From: Drosophila miranda
Taxonomy: Eukaryota; Arthropoda; Insecta; Diptera; Drosophilidae
Direction: 5' to 3'
Length of the DNA: 64,000 bases
Assembly (NCBI RefSeq): GCF_003369915.1
Contig: NC_046675.1
Coordinates: 23,374,001-23,438,000 of the forward strand
This document shows, piece by piece, positions 35,275 through 46,559 of the stretch. The first letter of the stretch is position 1, and each line of letters starts with the position of its first letter. The position numbers were made by a program, and so were the translations under genes. Under the pieces are notes generated by a model. The model made no database searches. It had not been told where the DNA came from and saw only the letters and a list, made by a program, of their open reading frames with translations.

Positions 35275-38200
35275 TATATTGTTATTATAATTGCTTGTAG
35301 TATTGTTGTTATTCCTTTGCTTTAACGACGCCAGCTTGACTGATTTGTTCGGTTAAGGGGTTTTCGGATAGAAGAAGGTGTCCTCAAAGCAGCAGACTTT
35401 GCTTCGGAGTGTGGAGGGTTATAGCTGGAATGAAAGCTGTAGCTGTGTGGCAGGACAAGACATGTTCGTGCTTATGACTGGTTTGGATCTACAATAAGTG
35501 CTGAAAGAAAGAGAGAAATTACAAAGAAATTAGTTTTTGGAATCATTTTACATGGACTGAAAGATATAAAAATGTACAGCCAATGTGAATTCTCTCTGAC
35601 TAAGAAAAGAGTTTGTAAACGGCTACCAAGAAGACGGAAAAGTATTATTTGTTTTTCTAAGTCGCAATCCCCGATTTTTTAAGCAATTGAATGATTCGGT
35701 TTCTTCCATCAATTGAATTTTGTTGCCAATCTGATTGGAAACTCAATCATAATGCACAATATAATAATTTAAATGGAGTTTCCGCAGCAATCTGACAGCT
35801 ACACCGAAGTAAACACAAATCAATGGCATCCAATAAATTCTCAAACGAAAATTGGGGAAAGCGCACCCCCAGGAAAATGTGCTTCTGCTGGCAATCAGCT
35901 ACGACGTTGCTAACTAAATTTATTGAGTCGCCAGCGGATATTGCACATTGATTTCATTTTAATAACATAAATATTCTCTGGCCCTCGCTTTTGATTTGTT
36001 TGTTGTTTTTTTCCCTTGGATTTTCGCTTCGCCTCGCTCCGACCTTTGCACTGCCAATAATAAATTTCAAATTTCACATTTCACTTCCGCTGCACAACGG
36101 AAGTTGATTTCTGGGTCTTGCGCTGCCACCAGCCTCCCTAGGGCTCATTTTCCTTATGCCTATTTTCCGCTGGAAATGAAAAAAAAAACCGGCACAAAAA
36201 ATAAAAACATTAAGTGAGGCGTGAAAAATGTTTGGCAATTCTGTTTCTGCCTCTCTTTTTATTCTGAGTTCTTTGGGAGGAACCAACCCACCACAGAGTG
36301 CATGTAAATTAAACGACAGCAGCTTTATAATTAGAAAAGTTTGGGCGCTTCTTCGGAACGAAATGAGATTGCTCGTTGATTAGCCCAAAATATGTTATAT
36401 AGATAGATGGAAAGTTGGGCAGCCATGTTCTTGTTAGCTATATAAAATTTGTTCATACTTAAAGCGGGCTGTTTCGGGAGGTTTCCCCACGTAATTGTTT
36501 AGACATCTGCCAACAGCTTCATCTATCATCCGACCACTCAACGCCTTCGCCTGGCAGGCGGTGGAAACTTAATAAATTTAATAACCGCAAAATATGCCGT
36601 GGGCGAAATGAGCGGGTAGACGGGGTGCCAAAAACGCCAGACAACCATCAAATCGTTGGCCTATTTATAGGCCCCCCCCCCACATCTCTACAACATCTTC
36701 TACATTTCCTACATCTTCAGCAAGGAGCTCTCCTTTCGTTCCGTTTCCCCCCCAATATATTCCATGCGTCATCGAGACGACGCCCACACATAAGTAGGTG
36801 CGTATTGTTGGGATGCCAGGAGCAAGACGAGGCGGCTGATTTGATTTGATCTGATATGATTGAGGGGCGCCCCGCCCGCGCGTGGCTCAAGAGGCACCCC
36901 GGCACCAGCGCCCACATACACACAAAAACAAAAGTGAGTCACCTTCTGGGACAATGAGGACTTGTGTTTTTACTTTTTTGGAGGCCATAAACCAGAAGGA
37001 AGGAAGTCAAACTGTGTGAAATACTCTGACTCGGGGAATGATAGGCTGGTTCACCAGATTGGAGGAGAGATAATCCTTATATGTAGGTGGGGTTGAGTGA
37101 AGGTGTTTCTTTTACTTTAGGAAGAAAAAACTTGGGAGTACTGTTATTGCAGAGAAAAGTTGATTTCAATATTTGATTGTTAGGAATCGATAGCAAAAAA
37201 TTAAAATTAAAACGAATCAAAAGGAGAAGGTGATTGGATGACAGAAGACTAATAAAATTTTGATATAATGTTTAGTTTTGAAGAAGCAATCAGAAATAGC
37301 TGTGCAAAATAATTTGATGCACCATCAAAGCCGAATCGATTAACTATCGAAGCCAGGAGCCATAAAAACTCCGAAATGAAAAGAACTCCAAAGACAAAAG
37401 AGAGGCAAAAAATAATGGTGTAAATAAATTGGAGAATTGTTTGTTTTCTGGTAAGAACCAGAAGTGTCTATAAATAAAGAGCCCTTTAAAATTTAGGATC
37501 CACAAAAAAAGACCAAAGAACTGTAACTCAAAGTACCATTCCGGCAAAACAAAAATTCGAAAACCTTGAGAGCAAATGAAATCGCTATCCCTACGAATAA
37601 ATCTACATAGCCCACATAAATCTGAAAGTATGTAACTTTGTTTTCCAAACACCCTTTAACAGAGTCTTAACGCCAGAACTTTGATTAGATTCCCGGGGAA
37701 AGAAAAGTGAATTTAATTTGGAAACAATACATTTGGGAGCGCATAAAGGGCATTTCGAATGGGTTGCCCGTTTGCTGCTTTACCCAAAGCTCGTTGCTCA
37801 TACGCCCCGTGGCCCGGTTGATTGATACGTACTCGGAAAACGTACGTAAACAAGTTTTTGAGGTTGAGGTGTGGGCATTCCCCGGCCCGGGGGCGTCATT
37901 GTCGAGACACACAACCTGGCAATTGAAAACTTTCCACTTTTTTTGTTCCTTCCGTTTTGGCAACACTCCAAAAAGAGTGTAAGGGTCTCTGCGAGACTTG
38001 GCCTTGGAATCAAAGTCAGACAATTGCAGGGCCTTTATTGTGTTTCAGTATATTGTAATACTTTTATCTGCCCCCGGACTCGGTTACAGTCCCATCCTCC
38101 TCCGCATCCGCATCCTCCATTCCGCATCCCACTCCCCACTCGGTGTTGTTACAGGAATGTTTATGCTGACAGGCTCACGCAGGCTGTTCCCAGTCGGAGT

Positions 38201-40836
38201 TCGACAGTCGGGTCCAGGTCCGAGTTACAAAACCACTCCCAGACCCAAACCCAGACCCATTCCGCATCCGATTCCCCCTCCCATTCACAACCATTTCATG
38301 GCCTGTCTGCCTTGGCTTCCTATCCTTCTTTACTATAGTAGCTTTTGTTTTATGCCTCACTTCCACCTTGTCCTCTTCTCTCTCTCCCTTTTTTTCTCTT
38401 TCTGCTCTGGCTATTGTTTTTTTATGCTACGTGCTAGTACAATTTTATTGTTTTATTTATTGTATTTAGAGCAACTTTCCCCAGTTGTTCCGCAGAGGGC
38501 ATTTGTCTTTGGCATAAAGTGCATTAAACGCTTAGCGAAGAGACAATCAATTAAAAGTTTTAACCATTTTAATTGCGGGCTTCATGTTTGCACTCAAGTG
38601 TGTTTCAAATAAAGTCTTTGAGCTGGTTCAAAGAATAATTTCCTACCCAAAAAAAAAAGGTAAGCATTGGATGGTCTTTTTGCATACAAATCAGAAAGCT
38701 GTCAAAGGAGCAGCAAAAGCGGTAGGTCCTAGATCCCAGATCCTTCTTGTGTATGCACATGGCCAACTATTTTGGGGAGGGGCTGACATGTGCAGACAGG
38801 AGCAGCCAGGACGACTATCCAGGAGAGACAGGAATGCGGAATCCTGGTGGCATGCAAATGTGTGTTCGCTGTGTGCTCTGCCAGATAGACAGACGGAAAT
38901 GAAATGTGTGACATTTGATGCCACCGAACTGTAGCTTTTGGGCGGATATTGATTTTGTTGTGTGTACATTTTTCACACACGATGGGTGGCAGGGAAATGG
39001 AAATGGGCAACATTTACCTTCGTGTTGGCACACAGAAAACTTCTCCTGAAGCAGGCTCCATGTGGCACGAATCGTGTGTCAAATCATTGCTCCAAATGTT
39101 TGATATTACATATTATTCTATGTAGTATGATATGTATAGCAGAAAAAGGTGCTATGCCATGTCTTACCTCTTATATACTCTCCCATCACTCAAATAATCC
39201 CTTAAAACTACCTTAAACAAAGCAATTTGCGCCATAATCCCTCAACATTAATACAAATTATGATGGGAATAAACCAGAGCAGAGCGTTTAATCAAAATGC
39301 TTAAGTGAATCTGTGGAGATGACGAAGTGAATCCGCTGAAACGACAACGAAGACAAAGTAAGCACCAGCGCGCGATGACACGGGTCTCGCTTCGACTCCT
39401 TCCTGGAAATGCGCTACATTTTAGGTCATTTGCATTTTAAGCACACCTCTCCTTCATCATCTCTTTCTTCTTAGCCCTCTCTCTGCCCATCGCTTCGTCT
39501 CTGTGCGTAGTATTTCAAACAAGCTAATTTTTTTACGATTATATGCGCTTAATAAACGCTAACGCCAGTGGAGTCGCAATGAGGGATATCACGGACAGCA
39601 GGACAGCGAAAAGCTACGGAGCCTCAGGAAGCCCTGGGAGCATCTCAGAGCCACCAAGCATTCCGGAAAGCACGAGCACGTGCTGTGCCCACTGCTTAGT
39701 CGGGGGCATTATCTAAACCAGCGCAGCGGAAGCAATGGCAACGCCATCATCAGCAGCAGCAACAGCGCCGGAAGTTGGCTTCCCTACACACAGACACACA
39801 GACACATAGACACATGAAGAGGGCTATAGGGTCTCATACGGAGCTAAGGATAGTGGCAACTCCTGCTGACTTGGTTACTCGCTTTAGTGTGCACTTGTGT
39901 GCGTGAATACACTGGTTAACAAGGTGCTCTGGTTGCCAAGTGGAATGAGATACATTTATATTTACATATTTACAATATAATAGAGTCCTTTGTATTCGGG
40001 AAGGATTGATTTTCCAACAGCCTATTGAAAGTAGACAAATTTGTATATTGATTAAAGTCTGTAGTTTCTAGTCTGTTACAAAACTATTTATAAATCTAGT
40101 TGTGCTTTACAGTGTAATGGTTATAGGCCAGTGTTTGCTTAAGTAAACAGGTTCCAGAGCCTTGGCAACTCCTCCCCACGGTCAACTATATAGTTCCCCA
40201 TGGCATACCCTCGCTACTTTGCCCACTAACACTAACACTAACTTACCCTACCACCCCACCATTGTAACGAGGCACTGAGGCTCCAGTCACAACACTTAAG
40301 CACTGCCAATGTGTTTGGATTTCGTTGATTTCAGCTTGCACATATAATAAGAGCCCCGCGAATATATATAGATATGGGGGCCCCCCTCCCTAACGCTAAC
40401 AAAACGTTTTACTCCCTTTTTGCATACATTTGTCCTTGCCACCGAGAGAGGGTGTCTTAGCCGCGCGTGTCGCTGTAAGTGCGCGTTTTGAGTGTTCAGC
40501 AAATACGCGAGTGCTTGGCATGGCTTACCGCAATGGAGGTGTACCCCATGTACATCCACATCGACATCCACTTCCCGGACAGACAGAGCAGAGCAGAGCA
40601 GAGCATGGCAGAGCCACCAGCTGCTTGATTCGAGTATACACTCGGATTCATTTCCCTTCTTGGCTGTTTTGTTTAGCTTTCGGTTTAGCTTGACTCAGTC
40701 TGAGTTTGAGTCTGAGAGGAAGAGAGCGATCCAGAGAACTTAACACTCTCGAATCGACACTGTCCGAATCCGACTCCGTCTCAGCTTCGACTCAACTCCA
40801 AGTGCAATGGCAAATGGATTCGCATTTGGTTTACTT

Positions 40837-40890
40837 TTCCCCTTCCCCTTCCCGTTTCCGTTCCCGTTCCGCTTTCCCCCTTTCCCGTAA
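40837..40890. repeat. Polypyrimidine tract (CCCTTCCCGTTCC-like)
   Basis: About 54 bases almost only of C and T, with CCCTTCCC/CCCGTTCC periodicity and occasional G. Confidence 0.7.
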
Positions 40891-42841
40891 AAACTTTTCC
40901 AATATTTCAAGAGATTCCGCTTTTTATTTATTCCCCCTGCAGCCCTACAGCTCCTACGGATAGCGAGGGCTACTGCAGCTTTATATAATTGAGTGGAAGG
41001 AAGCAGCTTTAACCGCACGAGTTAACCGTGAAGAGGCGGCTAAGTATGGGAGAGAGAGTGGGGCATTAGGATTGTCCATGGTGCGGTTTTCTATGGGGGG
41101 GTGGCATGGATTTGGGCCAGAATCCTTTCCTTTTTGCTTCCTTTGCTTGCTTCCTGGCAGCCCAAAAACTAGGCTATGGGTCTTATTTATTTTAAATATT
41201 CTCTATTGTTCCTGATGCCTGGGAGAAGGGAGATTGCACAGGGAGCTACTCAGCGTTGGGGCTGAGACTGGATAGGGAATGTGGGGCAAAAACTTGAGCC
41301 CCGGATTGTAATGAAATTACCGGATGAATGCGATTTGTATATTCAAGTAGTATTTCGGTTTTCCCTTAGCTGATTAAGTTTTTCCTTTGACTTAGTTAGA
41401 GGGCTGATTAGTTTGTTTCCTGTACATAGACTAGTATACTCCCTTTTCTAATATAATATAATAAAGCACAGTAATAAGTAAAGTCCAAAGAAAATAGCCC
41501 TAGTCTTCTCTATTTCGATCAATCTTGGGACTTAGTAGCGTTTATCAAACTAAAGACTTTTCAGATTAGGACTAAAGAATCAGCAAAGAATACTCCCATC
41601 AGGCATTTGTCAGTCACGTGTTTAATTAGTTGAGTTATTTCTAGTAATCACACTCATTAATTTCCCATAAAATTAAACTAATAATGCATATAATTATTGC
41701 CATAATAAACCATCCATTAAACCCTCAACAACTATTAACAATTATAATGTAATGTATACCATTTGTCACTAATTGTTTTGGTAATTTGTTTATTGAAATT
41801 ACATATCTCTGCGAATTCGATTCACGAGTCACGCCCCTGTCATATATGTATGTATGTCAGCCCCAACCACTCCCCCATAATAGTACGAGTGATAAAGATT
41901 ATAGTACGTGTTGGCATAGCCATAAGGAAGGCACAACAGCACTTGCTTGCTGATCATAAAATTTGTTGAAGCCAAAGCAAACTACAGATGGACCACTGCT
42001 GGGACCCACAGACACGGAATTTTGCGAGACGGCAGCAGATGGGGATGGGGATGGGGATGTGGATGTGAAATCCAAATAAAAACCCCAATTCTCGGCATGA
42101 ACACGCACAAGTCGGGGTCTGGGAGTCAGGAGGCAGAAATCAGCCACGTTGATGAGCCGGATTCATTTCAGTTGCGTGCCAAAGTCAACTAAAGGTGCGA
42201 ATCGAGGGCGTGTTCTGTCTGTGTATGCATCTATGAATGTGTGTGCGTGTGCGTGTGGGCGTGGCTGGGGCTACAAAAGTGGGGAAGGGAAACTTACAGT
42301 TGACATGAAGGACATCATTAGCACGGACTCTGGCAGCTGTCATTTGGCTCGGAAATTACGCATATCCTTTGAGAAATTGTAGCAGAGAGCGGCATAATGA
42401 AGTCAAAGCTGAAGAACACTGACAAACTACGGCAAACATTTGAGAATTGTCCGCCACCGGAAAGGACAAACTTTCCGCCAACTAGGGCTAAGGTGTGAGT
42501 CCTCCTTTCGAATGCCTTCAGATTAGCCACGCTACGCCACGACCCATATCGGTTTGGCTCTCGAGCGGGCTTTGGGCTAATGTCATCAAATGACATGTCA
42601 CTCTGTCTTAAGCCAAACCAGAAGGAAAGCCGATTGCCTGCACACACATCCTTTTTGGCATACCCCGATAAGGAGGGACGGAAGGGCGGAAGGATGGAAG
42701 TGGGTCCTGGGCTGAAACAAGCTTATGCAAAATTAAATCATTAAAATGCAAGACAGATGAAATTTTCTTAAACTGTTTTGCGCACGAGTTGATGCCAAGT
42801 CACACATACCAATGCAAACAAACCCCACAAGCCCAACACCC

Positions 42842-42862
42842 ACGCACACACACACACACACA
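42842..42862. repeat. (CA)n microsatellite
   Basis: Uninterrupted CACACA run followed by imperfect CAAACACAAACA. Confidence 0.8.
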
Positions 42863-44048
42863 AACACAAACATCCCCAGTCCCACACAAACACAGATACT
42901 CGTACATGTTCTCCCTCAAAGGCGTCTCTCCACCACATGCTTGTGCCTAAGTAGATATTTCAACGGATTTTCACAGCAGCTGAGATAAAAAACAACATAC
43001 AGAAAAAATATACAACAAAAATTTTAAACGTTTTAGCAATGCAAGAGGAAGCGGAAGAGGATGTAGGGCTGGCACTGGTTAATGGTGAGGGGCATGTTTA
43101 GACGCGGTGGACATGAAAGTCAGCGTCAAGAGGCAGACAACCACAGCCAGAGACAAGACGCAGAGACAGAGCAAAGCAGCATATACAAGATACAAGAATA
43201 CAACATTCAGATGTACGACAGTGTCAAACATTAAAATTAAAGCAATCCAAAGACGAGACATGAATTTTTTGCGCCCTATACCCATAAGAGGGGATTGCGT
43301 AAAGGGGATACTATCCTAAGAGCGGATTTTAGCAAGGAATATCATCCATTAAATAGGTGGAAGATACGAATTTAAATTGAGCTTCATTTTAAATCAATAA
43401 AGAAGAGTATGAAGAAAAGAGGAAGTTTTTGTTGGGTAGGAAGATGGAAATAACACAGCAAACAAAATTCATGGAAACATGGAATAGGTAACCAAAAATA
43501 TACTTAAAATTGAGATAAAACAAAATTCGACTGCTTTTAAATCAATTAATATTTAAGCCCATAAAAGCAGCTGCTAAAAATAATTTTCTTAAAGTAAACC
43601 AATTATAAATTAAACCTTTTAATTTATTTCTCTAGGAGCTCAGCATATATTTAATGACTTGTATTTGATCATTCATCAATCTTAAATGGTGCCCTGTGAA
43701 TTATTTAAATATCAATTTCACTTGTGACTAATTTAGGGCCGAGTACCGTTCCATTAATATAGATATAACGTACAAAACTTCCCCTTGGCTTGCACTTTTC
43801 TGAAAGTTTACTTTTTGGCAGCCGCAGCAGTATGCCAAACCGTCTTTTGTTGTCTTTGGCCAGGATCTGAAGATGTGCTTAACGTAGAGCCCACGCCCAC
43901 GCCAACGCCCACGCCCCCACGAAAAAGAAAAAAACAAGTGTACGTACGTGTTCCAATGGAAAGCCAAGAAGCCAGGAGCTGTCACACAACCCCCAACCAA
44001 AAGGCGCTTGAGAAATTAAATTCTAGTTACGCCTATAGAATTTAAAAA

Positions 44049-44655
44049 ACGAGGGGGAACGTTGAGAGTTGCTGCTGCGACCGCAACTCCACATTTATAC
44101 CCGATACTTAGTCAGTATGGCTTTCCTCCGGCAGACGCCGCTAATATTAAGCGACACGACAAAGAGTTCGTGCGAGAGAGACAGAAAATCAGTATGAACA
44201 TGTCGTCGTAGCCACTGCAAATTGATTTGTTCCTTTTGGCTATAAAAATGATCTGATCAGAACCAGATTCAGCAATCTGATAGATATGGTCATTCTCTAT
44301 GATTGCGCGTATTTAGTTTTCTCGAATCTTCAATATTGTGGATGCCACAGATTTTCGTCCTTTGTGGAGGTCCCTTCCGCCTCCGGTGGGGCGAAATTTT
44401 GAAATGTACGTGTAATAGTGACATATTACAGAAGTCTGGATACAAAATGTCGTTGCTCTAGCTCTTATAATCTTTGAGCCCTAGGCGCTTATAGGGACGG
44501 ACATACAGACGGGGCTCAATCGACTCGGCTATTGATGCTGATCAAGAATATATATACTTTATGGGGTCGGAAACAATCCCCCTGGACGTTATACACATCC
44601 ATTTTCACCACAAATCTAATATATGTATGTACGCCTATACTCATTTTAAGCATCA
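44049..44655 (+). mobile_element. Helentron/DINE-1 (mini-me)-like non-autonomous element, copy A (shortened)
   Basis: It starts GAGGGGGAACGTTG, then GAGTTGC..GCAACTC and TTATACCCGATACT (44095-44108), the same as copy B. It keeps a CAGATTTTCGTCCTTTG block and the 3' segment CTCAATCGACTCGGCTATTG...ATATATATACTTTATGGGGTCG but lacks much of the middle. Its 3' end (CTCATTTTAAGCATC) decays into the AT-rich array. No protein coding capacity. Family assignment rests on the short subterminal inverted repeats, the GTCY microsatellite seen in copy B and the 3' hairpin. Confidence 0.65.
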
Positions 44656-45408
44656 TAATTTTTATTGAATAATTATTATTTTTGATTTTTATTGTATAAT
44701 TATTATTATAATAATTATTCTTGATTTTTATTGAATAATTGTTATTTTTTATTTTTATTGAATAATTGTTATTATAATTGTTATTTTTGATTTTTATTAA
44801 AAAACTTTTATTTTTGATTTTTATTGAATAATTGTTATTCTTGATTTTTATTGAATAATTGTTATTATAATTTTTATTTTTGATTTTTATTGAATAATTC
44901 TTATTATAATTGTTATTCTTGATTTTTATTGAATAATTGTTATTCAATTGTTATTCTTGATTTTTATTGAATAATTCTTATTATAATTGTTATTCTTGAT
45001 TTTTATTGAATAATTGTTATTCAATTGTTATTCTTGATTTTTATTGAATAATTGTTATTATAATTGTTATTCTTGATTTTTTTTGAATAATTGTTATTAT
45101 AATTGTTATTTTTGATTTTTATTGAATAATTGTTATTCTTGATTTTTATTGAATAATTGTTATTATAATTTTTATTTTTGATTTTTATTGAATAATTCTT
45201 ATTATAATTGTTATTCTTGATTTTTATTGAATAATTGTTATTCAATTGTTATTCTTGATTTTTATTGAATAATTGTTATTATAATTGTTATTCTTGATTT
45301 TTTTTGAATAATTGTTATTATAATTGTTATTTTTGATTTTTATTGAATAATTGTTATTTTTGATTTTTATTGAATAATTATTATTTTTGATTTTTATTGT
45401 TTTTGCCT
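44650..45408. repeat. AT-rich minisatellite with 298-bp higher-order period
   Basis: The basic unit is about 27 bases (GATTTTTATTGAATAATTG + TTATTCTT), with variant units of about 38-39 bases carrying an extra ATAATTGTTATT or CAATTGTTATT. Blocks ending at 44947 and 45245 repeat the same unit order, an offset of 298 bases. Minus-strand frames read as repeats of NNNYSIKIK, an artefact of the 27-base unit. Confidence 0.85.
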
Positions 45409-45756
45409 AAAATAAAACTCAAACGAGGTGGAACGTTGTGAGTTGCTGCGGACACCGCAACTCTACAGTTATACCCGATACTAAGTCAGTATGGCTCTCC
45501 TCCGGCAGACGCCGCTAATCTTAAACGACACGACAAAGAGTGCGTGCGAGAGACAGAAAATCAGTCTGAGCGTGACGTCGGGCGCTGCGTAGCCACTGAA
45601 AATTGATTTCTTGCTTTTGGCTACAAAAATGATCCGATCTGATCCAGATTCAGCAATCTGATAGATGTGGTCGTTATCTATGATTCTGCGTTTTTAGTTT
45701 TCTCGAATCTGCAATATTGTGGATGCCACAGATTTTCGTCCTTTATGTGTGCGGAA

Positions 45757-45777
45757 GGGGGGGGGGGGGGGGGGGGG
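45757..45777 (+). repeat. Poly-G run of 21
   Basis: Twenty-one consecutive G within copy B, expanded from the GGGGGCGGAAGGGGG found in sister blocks. Confidence 0.85.
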
Positions 45778-46354
45778 CGAAATTCTGAGATATACGTTTT
45801 ATAGTGAGATCTAACAGAAGTGCGGAAACCAAATTTGGTTAATCTAGCCTCAATAGTCTCTGAGATTTTTGGATGCCCCAGATTTTCGTCCTTTGGGGGG
45901 GCGGAAGGGGGTGTGGCGAAATTTGGACACGAAACGGTCAAGGTCCGATATCACAGGAGTGTGGATCCCAAATTTGGTTGCTCTGGCTCTTATAGGTTCT
46001 GAGATCCTTGAACTCATATTTTGCAATTGGCAAAACCGACCATGAAACCTGTGTGTTAGAGAGAGACAGAGCGAGAACGAATAAAATTGTTTTCTTGATT
46101 CTGGCTATAATAATTATACGATCTGGTTGAGATTTTACACTCTAGAACATATAGTCATCCTCTACGATTCTGCGTTTTTGGTTTTATCGTATCTTTAAAA
46201 ATGTAGATGCCACAGATTTTCGTCTTTTGTGGGGGCGGAAGTGGGCGGGGCGAAGTTTTGAAATATACTTGTAGCAGTGACATATCACAGAAGTCTGGAT
46301 CCAAAACATCGTTGCTCTAGATCTTATAGTCTTTGAGGACTAGGCGCTGAAGGG

Positions 46355-46411
46355 GACGGACAGACGGACGGACAGACGGACGGACAGACGGACAGACGGA
46401 CAGACAGACAG
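46355..46411. repeat. (GACR)n microsatellite of copy B
   Basis: Alternating GACG and GACA units; reverse complement is (GTCY)n. Confidence 0.85.
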
Positions 46412-46559
46412 GTCTCAATCGACTCGGCTATTGATGCTGATCCAGAATATATATACTTTATGGGGTCGGAAACGATTCCTTCTGGACGTTACACACATCC
46501 ACTTTTACCACAAATCGAATATACCCCAATACTCATTTTGAGTATCGGGTATAATAAAA

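Larger units (their letters stand above)
35501..44048. other. Non-coding region upstream of the RASL10-like gene
   Basis: No gene found on either strand. Short open frames here follow simple-sequence tracts. Notable tracts: poly-C (about 36670-36681), GACCC-type repeats near 38230-38255, GAGCAGAGCAGAGC (40585-40605), a polypyrimidine run at about 40837-40890, GATGGGGATGGG (42038-42062) and (CA)n (42842-42862). It may be a 5' intron or enhancer region of the GTPase gene. Confidence 0.55.
45423..46554 (+). mobile_element. Helentron/DINE-1 (mini-me)-like non-autonomous element, copy B (fuller)
   Basis: The 5' part has a GAGTTGC/GCAACTC hairpin (45440-45463) and TTATACCCGATACT (45469-45482). The 3' end is AGTATCGGGTATAA (46541-46554), its inverted copy, preceded by ATACTCATTTTGAGTAT, which can fold as a terminal hairpin. 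Inside are three repeats of GAT(T/G)CC-type GCCACAGATTTTCGTC blocks with G-rich tails, a 21-G run, and a (GACA/GACG)n tract. These are features known for DINE-1/mini-me elements. Confidence 0.7.

Noticed and set aside
37998..38612. 204-codon plus-strand open frame rich in Pro, Phe and Leu
   Set aside because: It follows CCCAGACCC-type and pyrimidine-rich simple sequence; composition reflects repeats, not a protein family.
44516..45245. Minus-strand frames with NNNYSIKIK repeats
   Set aside because: They are translations of the 27-base AT-rich minisatellite unit.
44650..45408. Regularly spaced repeats that might suggest a CRISPR array
   Set aside because: Units are directly tandem without unique spacers and the DNA is insect nuclear.
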